From positions 1,736,001-1,800,000 of the forward strand of contig NZ_BNED01000005.1 in the NCBI RefSeq assembly GCF_016755875.1: a stretch of 64,000 nucleotides of DNA, in the 5' to 3' direction. Positions 16,757 to 24,329 of this stretch are shown one piece after another. The translations under genes and the position numbers were made by a program. The stretch's first letter is position 1. Each line of letters starts with the position of its first letter. This DNA is from Streptomyces spororaveus. Its GTDB lineage: Bacteria > Actinomycetota > Actinomycetes > Streptomycetales > Streptomycetaceae. The notes beneath the pieces were generated by a model that saw nothing but the letters and a program-made list of their open reading frames with translations, did not search any database and was not told where the DNA came from.

Positions 16757-18331
16757 ATGCTCCACCCCTTGAAGAAGCGCGCCGCTGTCCTGCTGTCGAT
16801 CTCCACCGTCGCCGCCGCCCTCGCGAGCCCGGTCACGGCCGCACCCGCGGCACCGGCCGATCCGGCCGCGCCCGCACGGGCCGCGCTGAGCTGGACCGGC
16901 TGCGCGACCCCGCGCTACCCGACGTTGCAGTGCGCGTCCCTCAAGGTGCCCCTCGACCACGGACGGCCGGGCGGCCGGCAGATCACCCTCGCCCTGACCC
17001 GGGTCCCGCACACCGGCACCACCTCCCAGGGCCCGCTGCTGGTCAACCCCGGCGGCCCGGGCGGCAGCGGGCGCAGCCTGGCCGGTTACATCGCCTCCGC
17101 CCTGCCCAAGGAGGTGGCCGCCCAGTACGACGTGATCGGCTTCGACCCCCGGGGCGTCGGCAAGAGCGAGCCCGCACTGGACTGCGCGGCGGGACACTTC
17201 AAGCCCGCCCGGCCGGACTCCGTCCCCATGGACGAGGCCACCGAGCAGGCCAACCTGGACCGGGTGCGCTCCTTCGCCGAGTCCTGCGGGACCAAGCACG
17301 CGGACGTGCTCCCGTACATCGACACCGTCTCGGCCGCCCGGGACATCGAGGTGCTGCGCGGCGCTCTCGGCGCGGAGCGGATCAGCTACTTCGGCTACTC
17401 GTACGGGACCTACCTCGGCGCGGTGTACGCCAAGCTCCACCCGGGCCGCGTGCACCGGCTCGTCCTGGACTCCGTGGTCGACCCGGGCGGGGTCTGGTAC
17501 GAGGACAACCTCGCCCAGGACCGCGCCTTCGACGCCCGCCACAAGGCCTTCCTGGCCTGGGTGGCCCGGTACGACGCCACGTACAAGCTCGGCACCGACC
17601 CGGCCGCGGTCGAGGAGCGCTGGTACGCGATGCGCGACGCGCTGCGGGAGAGCCCGGCGGGCGGCAAGGTGGGCCCTGCCGAGCTGGAGGACACCTTCAT
17701 GCCCGGCGGCTACTACAACGGCTACTGGCCGAGCCTGGCCGAGGCCTTCGCCGCGTACACGGTGGCCAAGGACCCGAAGCCGCTGGTGGCCGCCTACGAG
17801 CGGTTCGGCGCGGTGGAGCCCTCCGCGGGCAACGGCTACAGCGTCTACACGGCGGTCCAGTGCCGGGACTCGGCCTGGCCGAAGGACTGGAACCAGTGGC
17901 GCGCGGACATGTGGCGCACCCACGCCGAGGCGCCGTTCATGACCTGGAACAACGCCTGGTACAACGCGCCCTGCGCGTTCTGGCCGACGGAGCCGCTGGA
18001 GGCTCCGGACGTGACCAACGCGGATCTGCCGCCGGCCCTCCTGCTCCAGGCGACGGAGGACGCGGCGACCCCGTTCGCGGGGGCGCTCAGCATGCGGGAG
18101 AAGCTGAAGGGCTCGGCCCTGCTGGTGGAGGAGGGCGGCGGCAACCACGGCATCGCCCTGAGCGGCAACAAGTGCCTGGACGAGAAGGTCGCGGCCTATC
18201 TGGCGACGGGCCGGGCCTCGGACGCCACCTGCCCCGCCCAGGCGGCCCCGAAGCCGACCACGGCCACGCGCGCGATGCCGGCGTCCGCGGGCGGCGCGGC
18301 CCTCCACGGCCTCCTCGGCTTCCGCGGCTGA
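16757..18331 (+). CDS. secreted alpha/beta-hydrolase, tripeptidyl aminopeptidase (Tap/SlpD-E) family
   Basis: 524 residues with a signal peptide (positive start, hydrophobic VLLSISTVAAALASPVTA, cleavage near residue 30). The mature part has the oxyanion segment LLVNPGGPGGSG, the nucleophile elbow FGYSYGTY (Ser215), and the C-terminal TAP-like domain with LLQATEDAATP (Asp) and GGGNHGIA (His). Six cysteines are spaced as in Streptomyces tripeptidyl aminopeptidases. Acts outside the cell, releasing short peptides from N-termini. There is about 110 bp of own upstream sequence, so probably monocistronic. Confidence 0.85.
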   Translation: MLHPLKKRAAVLLSISTVAAALASPVTAAPAAPADPAAPARAALSWTGCATPRYPTLQCASLKVPLDHGRPGGRQITLALTRVPHTGTTSQGPLLVNPGGPGGSGRSLAGYIASALPKEVAAQYDVIGFDPRGVGKSEPALDCAAGHFKPARPDSVPMDEATEQANLDRVRSFAESCGTKHADVLPYIDTVSAARDIEVLRGALGAERISYFGYSYGTYLGAVYAKLHPGRVHRLVLDSVVDPGGVWYEDNLAQDRAFDARHKAFLAWVARYDATYKLGTDPAAVEERWYAMRDALRESPAGGKVGPAELEDTFMPGGYYNGYWPSLAEAFAAYTVAKDPKPLVAAYERFGAVEPSAGNGYSVYTAVQCRDSAWPKDWNQWRADMWRTHAEAPFMTWNNAWYNAPCAFWPTEPLEAPDVTNADLPPALLLQATEDAATPFAGALSMREKLKGSALLVEEGGGNHGIALSGNKCLDEKVAAYLATGRASDATCPAQAAPKPTTATRAMPASAGGAALHGLLGFRG

Positions 18332-18376
18332 CGCCCCGCCGGCCGGACGGGAGGACGAGCGGGCAAGATCGTGTCC

Positions 18377-18796
18377 ATGACCACGACACCGTCGCACAGC
18401 AGCCCTCTCACCCGTATCGCCGCGCCGGAAGGAGTCGCCCCGAGCCCCCACTACAGCCACGTCGTCCTCGGCACGGGGCGCTTCGTCGCCGTGTCAGGAC
18501 AGTGCGCGCTCGACGAGCGGGGCGAGGTCGTGGGCGAGGGGGACCCGGCCGCCCAGGCCCGGCAGGTGTTCGAGAACCTGCGCCGGTGCCTGGCGGCGGC
18601 CGGGGCCGCCTTCGACGACGTCGTGAAGCTCACCTACTTCGTCACGGACGTCGCCCACCTCCCGGCGGTACGGGAGGCCCGTGACGCGGTGATCCCGGCC
18701 GACCGCCTCCCGGCCTCCTCGGCGGTGCAGGTCTCGGCACTGTTCCGGCCCGAACTGCTGGTCGAGATCGAGGCCTTCGCCGTCGTCCCGCAGTAG
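18377..18796 (+). CDS. RidA family protein (reactive enamine/imine deaminase type)
   Basis: 139 residues, YjgF/YER057c/UK114 fold: HVVLGTGRFVAVSGQ strand, ARQVFENLRRCLAAAGAAFDDVVKLTYFVTDV, and C-terminal PASSAVQVSALFRPELLVEIEAFAVV. The catalytic Arg of RidA proper (in the ARP/AR-xx motif) is not evident: the corresponding segment reads ALFRPELLVEIE, where Arg precedes Pro, so it may be an Rid2-7 subgroup member. Start ATG 18377, alternative GTG 18371. Confidence 0.75.
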   Translation: MTTTPSHSSPLTRIAAPEGVAPSPHYSHVVLGTGRFVAVSGQCALDERGEVVGEGDPAAQARQVFENLRRCLAAAGAAFDDVVKLTYFVTDVAHLPAVREARDAVIPADRLPASSAVQVSALFRPELLVEIEAFAVVPQ

Positions 18797-18813
18797 CCGG
18801 CCGGCCCCTCCCC

Positions 18814-19368
18814 CTAGGCCGGGAGCCCGCGCAGCGCGGCCGTCGCCGCCACCGCCAGCCGGGGGTGGGACTGGGCGCGGGTGAGCAGCTCGCGGGCGCG
18901 GGGGTCGGCGAGGGCGCCGAGCCCCTCGACGCAGGCCAGGGCCACCCGCCAGTACGGGTCGTGCGGGGACAGCAGCCGCGACAGGGTGGCCATCAGGGCC
19001 GGTACGGACTCGGGGGCGCGCAGGGCGGTGAGCAGCCGTACGGGCTGCATGGCGTAGGCCGTGCGCAGGCTGTTGGTGGCCAGGGCCGCCGCCGCGCGGG
19101 CGGTGCGCGGGTCGTCCAGGACGGCCAGCGCCTCGGCGGCGGCCGCGCAGCGGGCCGGGTCCCGGTGGTTGAGGAGCAGGACGAGGGATTCGAAGGCGCG
19201 GCGGTCCCCCGCGAGTCCCAGCCGGTAGGCGGCCAGTTCGCGGGCCCACAGCGGCAGCCCGGCCGAGGTCAGGGAGGCCGCGAGGCCGTCGGGGGCGGCG
19301 GTGAGCAGCACCTCGTACTCGGGTGAGGGTCCCGCCTCCGCGCGCAGGCGCTCCAGCACGTCGTTCAC
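18814..19368 (-). CDS. HEAT-repeat-like helical protein
   Basis: 184 residues, almost entirely alpha-helical repeats rich in Ala and Leu. The repeat units have HEAT character (RDPARCAAAAEALAVLDDPRTARAAAALA, then ESVPALMATLSRLLSPHDPYWRVALACVEGLGALADPRARELL). Probably a protein-binding scaffold; partner unknown. Convergent with the RidA gene; its upstream region is the leader of the dehydrogenase gene. Confidence 0.6.
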   Translation of the reverse strand: MNDVLERLRAEAGPSPEYEVLLTAAPDGLAASLTSAGLPLWARELAAYRLGLAGDRRAFESLVLLLNHRDPARCAAAAEALAVLDDPRTARAAAALATNSLRTAYAMQPVRLLTALRAPESVPALMATLSRLLSPHDPYWRVALACVEGLGALADPRARELLTRAQSHPRLAVAATAALRGLPA

Positions 19369-19763
19369 CCGGCCACCCTAGGGGGACACAGCGGTCGCCG
19401 TGCCGGGTTTCGGGACATCGGAGACAGCCGGTTGATCGATGATCGATGATCGGTACATTTGGGCGGTACAGGTCACATCTCCGCGCTCTGGCGGACCAGT
19501 TACCGGCGGGTTACTGTCGTTTCAACACGTACGAGGGCGGCCTGGTGACGCAGCCGCCTCGTGCCGGTCGGTTCGTTTTCTCCACGGTGTGACCCCGGGA
19601 CAGGGTTCCGCCGTTTCCGCCCCGGGGACCCGCTCCCCGAGGGCTCCGCTCCTCGGACCCCCTCACCCCGGGTCCTTCACCGCACGGCTCTTCCGTACGG
19701 CATCCGCGCGCGCTGTGCGCCGCGCGCCCCTCAGTCGTCACCCTCTTCCACTGGAGTCCCTCG
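19369..19763 (+). other. 395-bp intergenic region upstream of the dehydrogenase
   Basis: No convincing gene. It holds the triple-heptamer element (19434-19457), a second CGGTACA copy 13 bases after the first (19451 and 19464), and the GGAG ribosome site just before ATG 19764. I could not identify a clear -35/-10 pair. Confidence 0.5.
19434..19457 (+). promoter_or_regulatory. triple-heptamer element shared with the ccr promoter
   Basis: Three consecutive heptamers, GATCGAT, GATCGAT and GATCGGT, followed by ACA. The region upstream of ccr (22660-22683) carries GATCGAT, CATCGCT, CATCGGT, GCA: 20 of 24 bases agree. A CAGGTCA follows in both. Probable common operator for these two genes. Confidence 0.55.
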
Positions 19764-21563
19764 ATGGACCGTCAGTCCAGTCAGCCCACCCTCCAGACCA
19801 TCGCCGTCGTCGGCCTCGGCACGATGGGCACCGGCATCGCCGAGGTCCTCGCCCGGTCCGGTCGCGAGGTCATCGGCATCGACATCAGCGAGGCCGCCGC
19901 CCACCGGGCCGCGACCTCCCTCGCCGCGGCCACCGCGCGCTCCGTCGCCCGGGAGCGGCTCACCGAGCAGGAGCGGGCCGACGTGCTCGCCCGCTTCCGC
20001 ACCTTCACCGACCTGGGCGCCGCCGCCGAGGCCGACCTGGTCATCGAGGTCGTGCCCGAGTCGTACGAGATCAAGCAGCAGGTCTTCCGTGAGCTCGACG
20101 CGATCGTGCGGCCCGACACCATCCTGGCCACCGGCACCAACGCCCTGTCGGTGACGCGCATGGCCGCCGAGTCGCTGCGCCCCGAGCGCGTGCTGGGCCT
20201 GCACTTCTTCAACCCGGCCCCGACGATGAAGCTGGTCGAGATCGTCTCCTGCGTCCTGACCGCCCCGCCGGCCGTCGAGGCGGTCACCGAGCTGGCGCGC
20301 GACCTCGGCAAGGAGCCCGTCCCGGTCGGCGACCGGCCCGGCTTCGTCGCCGACGGCCTGCTCTTCGGCTACCTCAACCAGGCCGCTGCCATGTACGAGG
20401 CGCGGTATGCCTCCCGCGAGGACATCGACGCGGCGATGCGGCTCGGCTGCGGGCTGCCGATGGGCCCGCTCGCGCTGCTCGACCTGATCGGCGTGGACAC
20501 CGCCCGGACCGTGCTGGAGGCCATGTACGCCTCCTCCGGCGACCGGCTGCACGCCCCGGCCCCGATCCTGGGGCAGCTGGCCGAGGCCGGCCTGACCGGC
20601 CAGAAGTCCGGCCGCGGCTTCTACACGTACGAGGCTCCGGGCAGCTCGGTGATCGTCCGCGACCTGCAGACCCCGCTCGACGGGTCCCTGGTCGGCGGCG
20701 GCCGTCCCGTCGGCTCGGTCGGCGTGGCCGGCTCGGGGACCATGGCGAGCGGGATCGCCCAGGTCTTCGCGCAGGCCGGCTACAGCGTGGTGCTCGCCGC
20801 CCGCAGCCAGGAGAAGGCCGAGGCCGCCAAGGCCGCGATCGGGAAGTCCTTGGGCCGTGCGGTGTCCAAGGGCCGCCTGACCGAGGAGGGCGCGGCCCAG
20901 ACCCTGGACCGGATCACCCCGGCCGGATCGCTGGACGCCTTCTCCGAGGTGGACCTGGCCGTGGAGGCCGTCGCCGAGGACCTGGCGGTCAAGCAGGAGC
21001 TGTTCTCGACGCTGGACAAGGTCTGCAAGCCGGGCGCGGTGCTGGCCACCACGACCTCCTCGCTGCCGGTGATCGCGATCGCCCGTGTGACCTCGCGTCC
21101 GCAGGACGTGATCGGCATGCACTTCTTCAACCCCGCCCCGGCGATGAAGCTGGTCGAGGTGGTCCGGACCGTCCTGACGGCCGACGACGTGCACGCCACG
21201 GTCCGCGAGATCTGCCTCAAGGTGCGCAAGCACCCGGTGGACTGCGGTGACCGGGCCGGTTTCATCGTGAACGCCCTGCTGTTCCCGTACCTCAACAACG
21301 CGATCAAGATGGTCGAGCAGCACTACGCCGACATCGACCAGATCGACGCGGCGATGAAGCTGGGCGGCGGCTACCCGATGGGCCCGTTCGAGCTCCTCGA
21401 CGTGGTCGGCCTGGATGTCTCGCTGGCCATCGAGAAGGTCCTGCACAAGGAGTTCCGCGACCCGGGCCTGGCTCCGTCCCCGCTGCTGGAGCACCTGGTG
21501 GCGGCGGGCTGCCTGGGCCGGAAGACCGGCCGCGGATTCCGTGAGTACGCCGCCCGCCGGTAA
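19764..21563 (+). CDS. tandem-duplicated 3-hydroxybutyryl-CoA dehydrogenase
   Basis: 599 residues containing two complete 3-hydroxyacyl-CoA dehydrogenase units. The first has a Rossmann GLGTMGTGIAEVL near residue 17 and HFFNP with His147; the second has GSGTMASGIAQVF near residue 320 and HFFNP with His453. The second half keeps the catalytic Ser432/433, His453, the Glu in KLVEV and Asn503. The first half has Asn126-Ala127 in place of the serines and Asp197 in place of the Asn, so it is probably impaired. Expected reaction: NAD(P)H-dependent acetoacetyl-CoA/3-hydroxybutyryl-CoA interconversion feeding crotonyl-CoA to Ccr. GGAG precedes the ATG. Confidence 0.85.
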   Translation: MDRQSSQPTLQTIAVVGLGTMGTGIAEVLARSGREVIGIDISEAAAHRAATSLAAATARSVARERLTEQERADVLARFRTFTDLGAAAEADLVIEVVPESYEIKQQVFRELDAIVRPDTILATGTNALSVTRMAAESLRPERVLGLHFFNPAPTMKLVEIVSCVLTAPPAVEAVTELARDLGKEPVPVGDRPGFVADGLLFGYLNQAAAMYEARYASREDIDAAMRLGCGLPMGPLALLDLIGVDTARTVLEAMYASSGDRLHAPAPILGQLAEAGLTGQKSGRGFYTYEAPGSSVIVRDLQTPLDGSLVGGGRPVGSVGVAGSGTMASGIAQVFAQAGYSVVLAARSQEKAEAAKAAIGKSLGRAVSKGRLTEEGAAQTLDRITPAGSLDAFSEVDLAVEAVAEDLAVKQELFSTLDKVCKPGAVLATTTSSLPVIAIARVTSRPQDVIGMHFFNPAPAMKLVEVVRTVLTADDVHATVREICLKVRKHPVDCGDRAGFIVNALLFPYLNNAIKMVEQHYADIDQIDAAMKLGGGYPMGPFELLDVVGLDVSLAIEKVLHKEFRDPGLAPSPLLEHLVAAGCLGRKTGRGFREYAARR

Positions 21564-21726
21564 TCCGTCGGGCCACGAGCCGGATGCGTGGGGAGGGCTG
21601 CTCGGGCCCGCCGGACCCTCACGGCGGGCCAACCCTCACGAGCCCAGTGCGGGCTCTCCCCCGCATCCACCCCTCTCCCACCCCCCGCAGGCGCGCTCCC
21701 CTGCACGAATGAAGTACTTTCGCTCT

Positions 21727-22539
21727 ATGTCCCAGCCCGCCAAGACCTCGCCCCGCGCCGCCACGGCCTCCGAGACCCCGGACAGCCCGGCCGGCACCAA
21801 GGCGGCCGCTCAGCGGCTCAAGATGCGCCGCGAGCTCGCCGCCGCGGCCATGGAGCTCTTCGCGACCAAGGGGTACGAGGCGACGACGGTCGACGAGATC
21901 GCCGCGACCGCCGGGGTGGCGCGGCGGACCTTCTTCCGGCACTTCCGGTCCAAGGAAGAGGCGATCTTCCCGGACCACGACGACACCCTGACCCGCGCCG
22001 AGGCCGTGCTGGACGTGGCCCCGGCGCACGAGCACCCGCTCGACACGGTGTGCCGCGGGATCAAGGAAGTCATGAAGATGTACGCCGCCTCGCCCGCGGT
22101 GTCGGTGGAGCGCTACCGGCTGACCCGTGAGGTACCGGCGCTGCGGGAGCGGGAGATCGCCTCGGTGGCCCGGTACGAGCGGCTGTTCACCCGGTACCTG
22201 CTGGCCCACTTCGACGAGCAGGACCACCACGCCGGCAACGACGACCCGCTGCTGGCCGAGGTGGCCGCCTCGGCGGTGGTCACGGCCCACAACCACGTGC
22301 TGCGGCGCTGGCTGCGCGCGGGGGGCCAGGGGGACGTGGAGGCGCAGCTGGACCACGCCTTCTCGATCGTCCGGAAGACCTTCGGTTCGGGCATCGGGGC
22401 GGGCCGTACGCCGGGCTCGGCGCCGGCGGCTCCGGCGGCCGTCCGCACGGAGGGCGAGGTGCTGGTGGCGGTGGCCCGCACCGACGCCCCGCTGGACGAG
22501 GTCATGCGGACCATCGAAGAGGCACTGCGCGCCAAGTAG
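21727..22539 (+). CDS. TetR/AcrR family transcriptional regulator
   Basis: 270 residues. The TetR helix-turn-helix lies at about residues 32-78 (AAMELFATKGYEATTVDEIAATAGVARRTFFRHFRSKEEAIF). The ligand-binding domain is helical, ending in a Pro/Ala-rich linker and a short C-terminal helix. Its position between the dehydrogenase and ccr, both with the same upstream element, makes it the candidate regulator of the ethylmalonyl-CoA genes. ATG 21727 chosen; ATG 21709 in frame adds six residues. Two strong hairpins follow, so it ends its own transcript. Confidence 0.85.
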   Translation: MSQPAKTSPRAATASETPDSPAGTKAAAQRLKMRRELAAAAMELFATKGYEATTVDEIAATAGVARRTFFRHFRSKEEAIFPDHDDTLTRAEAVLDVAPAHEHPLDTVCRGIKEVMKMYAASPAVSVERYRLTREVPALREREIASVARYERLFTRYLLAHFDEQDHHAGNDDPLLAEVAASAVVTAHNHVLRRWLRAGGQGDVEAQLDHAFSIVRKTFGSGIGAGRTPGSAPAAPAAVRTEGEVLVAVARTDAPLDEVMRTIEEALRAK

Positions 22540-22554
22540 CAGTCACACCGAGTC

Positions 22555-22580
22555 GCACTCCCGGCAGCCGCCGGGAGTGC
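22555..22580 (+). terminator. hairpin downstream of the TetR gene
   Basis: Perfect 11-bp stem GCACTCCCGGC / GCCGGGAGTGC with an AGCC loop, 15 bases past the stop codon. Confidence 0.7.
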
Positions 22581-22592
22581 CCCTGGTCACAG

Positions 22593-22623
22593 CGGCCGCT
22601 CCCGATCCGGGGGCGGCCGTTTT
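22593..22623 (+). terminator. intrinsic terminator
   Basis: 12-bp stem CGGCCGCTCCCG / CGGGGGCGGCCG (one T-G wobble) with a three-base loop, followed by TTTT. The best-formed rho-independent terminator here; together with the preceding hairpin it insulates ccr from the regulator gene. Confidence 0.8.
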
Positions 22624-22659
22624 CGTATGTCCGGCTTGCCCCTACTCGCGGGTAACTCT

Positions 22660-22683
22660 GATCGATCATCGCTCATCGGTGCA
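22660..22683 (+). promoter_or_regulatory. triple-heptamer element upstream of ccr
   Basis: GATCGAT, CATCGCT, CATCGGT in tandem, then GCAGGTCA. Matches the element at 19434-19457 at 20 of 24 positions. It sits about 40-65 bases upstream of the candidate -35 box, a position typical for an activator or an upstream operator. Confidence 0.55.
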
Positions 22684-22711
22684 GGTCAATCGGCAAATGA
22701 GAGAAAGTTTT

Positions 22712-22753
22712 GGCACGCGGTGCCTTGCCGGGTGACACGGGGTGCCATACGTT
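22712..22753 (+). promoter_or_regulatory. candidate ccr promoter with abutting inverted repeat
   Basis: TTGCCG (22725-22730), 17-base spacer, TACGTT (22748-22753): a vegetative-sigma-like pair. Directly before the -35 is GGCAC-GCG-GTGCC (22712-22724), a perfect 5-bp inverted repeat that could bind a TetR-type dimer. The implied leader to the ccr start is about 200 nt. Confidence 0.45.
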
Positions 22754-22960
22754 GAAGACGTCCGGATGTCCCCGCGACCCCCGCCCACACGGCGGGGAAC
22801 GCGCCCCGGATTGCCTGCGTCACCAGGCACCGCACGCCTCACCACGGGCGTCGCCCAGCACCACAGCACAGCCGGACCGACGGCACACCGCACCCCGCTC
22901 GACGCTCCACGCACCCGTATACCTCAGCGCACCCTCATCAGCGCTAGCCGGAGGCTCACC

Positions 22961-24298
22961 GTGAAGGACATCCTGGACGCGATTCAGTCGCAGTCCGCCA
23001 CCGCCGCAGACTTCGCGGCCCTGCCGCTGCCCGACTCGTACCGCGCGATCACCGTGCACAAGGACGAGGCGGAGATGTTCGCGGGGCTGACGACACGCGA
23101 GAAGGACCCGCGCAAGTCCCTTCACCTGGACAACGTCCCGGTGCCGGAGCTGGGCCCGGGCGAGGCCCTGGTCGCCGTCATGGCCTCCTCGGTCAACTAC
23201 AACTCCGTGTGGACCTCGATCTTCGAGCCGGTGTCCACCTTCAGCTTCCTGGAGCGCTACGGGCGCCTGTCGGAGCTCACCAAGCGCCACGACCTCCCGT
23301 ACCACGTCATCGGCTCCGACCTCGCGGGCGTCGTCCTGCGCACCGGCCCCGGCGTCAACGCCTGGAACCCGGGCGACGAGGTCGTCGCGCACTGCCTCTC
23401 CGTCGAGCTGGAGTCCTCGGACGGCCACAACGACACGATGCTCGACCCCGAGCAGCGCATCTGGGGCTTCGAGACCAACTTCGGCGGCCTGGCGGAGATC
23501 GCGCTCGTCAAGTCGAACCAGCTGATGCCCAAGCCCGACCACCTCAGCTGGGAGGAGGCCGCCTCCCCCGGCCTGGTCAACTCCACCGCCTACCGCCAGC
23601 TGGTCTCCCGCAACGGCGCCGCCATGAAGCAGGGCGACAACGTCCTGATCTGGGGCGCCAGCGGCGGCCTCGGCAGCTACGCCACCCAGTTCGCCCTGGC
23701 CGGCGGCGCCAACCCGATCTGTGTCGTCTCCTCCCCCGAGAAGGCCGACATCTGCCGGGCCATGGGCGCCACGGCGGTCATCGACCGCAACGCCGAGGGT
23801 TACAAGTTCTGGAAGGACGAGCACACCCAGGACCCGCGCGAGTGGAAGCGCTTCGGCTCGAAGATCCGCGAGCTGACCGGCGGCGAGGACATCGACATCG
23901 TCTTCGAGCACCCGGGCCGCGAGACCTTCGGCGCGAGCGTCTACGTCACCCGCAAGGGCGGCACCATCACCACCTGCGCCTCGACCTCCGGCTACATGCA
24001 CCAGTACGACAACCGCTACCTGTGGATGTCCCTCAAGAAGATCGTCGGCTCCCACTTCGCGAACTACCGCGAGGCGTGGGAGGCCAACCGCCTGATCGCC
24101 AAGGGCAAGATCCACCCCACCCTGTCGAAGGTCTACTCCCTGGAGGACACCGGGCAGGCCGCCTACGACGTCCACCGCAACCTCCACCAGGGCAAGGTCG
24201 GCGTCCTCGCGCTGGCCCCCGAGGAGGGCCTGGGCGTCCGCGACCACGAGCTGCGCGCGACGCACCTCGACGCGATCAACCGCTTCCGTAACGTCTGA
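22961..24298 (+). CDS. ccr: crotonyl-CoA carboxylase/reductase
   Basis: 445-residue MDR-superfamily enzyme: NADPH-dependent reductive carboxylation of crotonyl-CoA to (2S)-ethylmalonyl-CoA. The four residues described for CO2 binding in Kitasatospora setae Ccr fall at identical numbers here: Asn81 (SVNYNSV), Phe170-Glu171 (WGFETNFGG) and His365 (VGSHFANY). The cofactor loop is WGASGGLGSYATQFAL at about 231-246. Start GTG preceded by CCGGAGGCTCACC. It opens an operon with the mutase (31-base gap), lyase, hydratase and dehydrogenase genes, so it serves both acetate assimilation and ethylmalonyl-CoA supply for polyketides. Confidence 0.96.
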   Translation: MKDILDAIQSQSATAADFAALPLPDSYRAITVHKDEAEMFAGLTTREKDPRKSLHLDNVPVPELGPGEALVAVMASSVNYNSVWTSIFEPVSTFSFLERYGRLSELTKRHDLPYHVIGSDLAGVVLRTGPGVNAWNPGDEVVAHCLSVELESSDGHNDTMLDPEQRIWGFETNFGGLAEIALVKSNQLMPKPDHLSWEEAASPGLVNSTAYRQLVSRNGAAMKQGDNVLIWGASGGLGSYATQFALAGGANPICVVSSPEKADICRAMGATAVIDRNAEGYKFWKDEHTQDPREWKRFGSKIRELTGGEDIDIVFEHPGRETFGASVYVTRKGGTITTCASTSGYMHQYDNRYLWMSLKKIVGSHFANYREAWEANRLIAKGKIHPTLSKVYSLEDTGQAAYDVHRNLHQGKVGVLALAPEEGLGVRDHELRATHLDAINRFRNV

Positions 24299-24329
24299 GA
24301 CCGTTCAAAGGCCTAAGGGACAGCCTGAG

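Noticed and set aside
19434..19457. Possible phage or integrative-element attachment site because of duplicated copies at 19.4 and 22.7 kb
   Set aside because: No integrase or tRNA nearby and the enclosed genes belong to the conserved ethylmalonyl-CoA block.
19731..21632. 633-codon minus-strand frame opposite the dehydrogenase
   Set aside because: Its apparent repeats mirror the duplication of the true gene.
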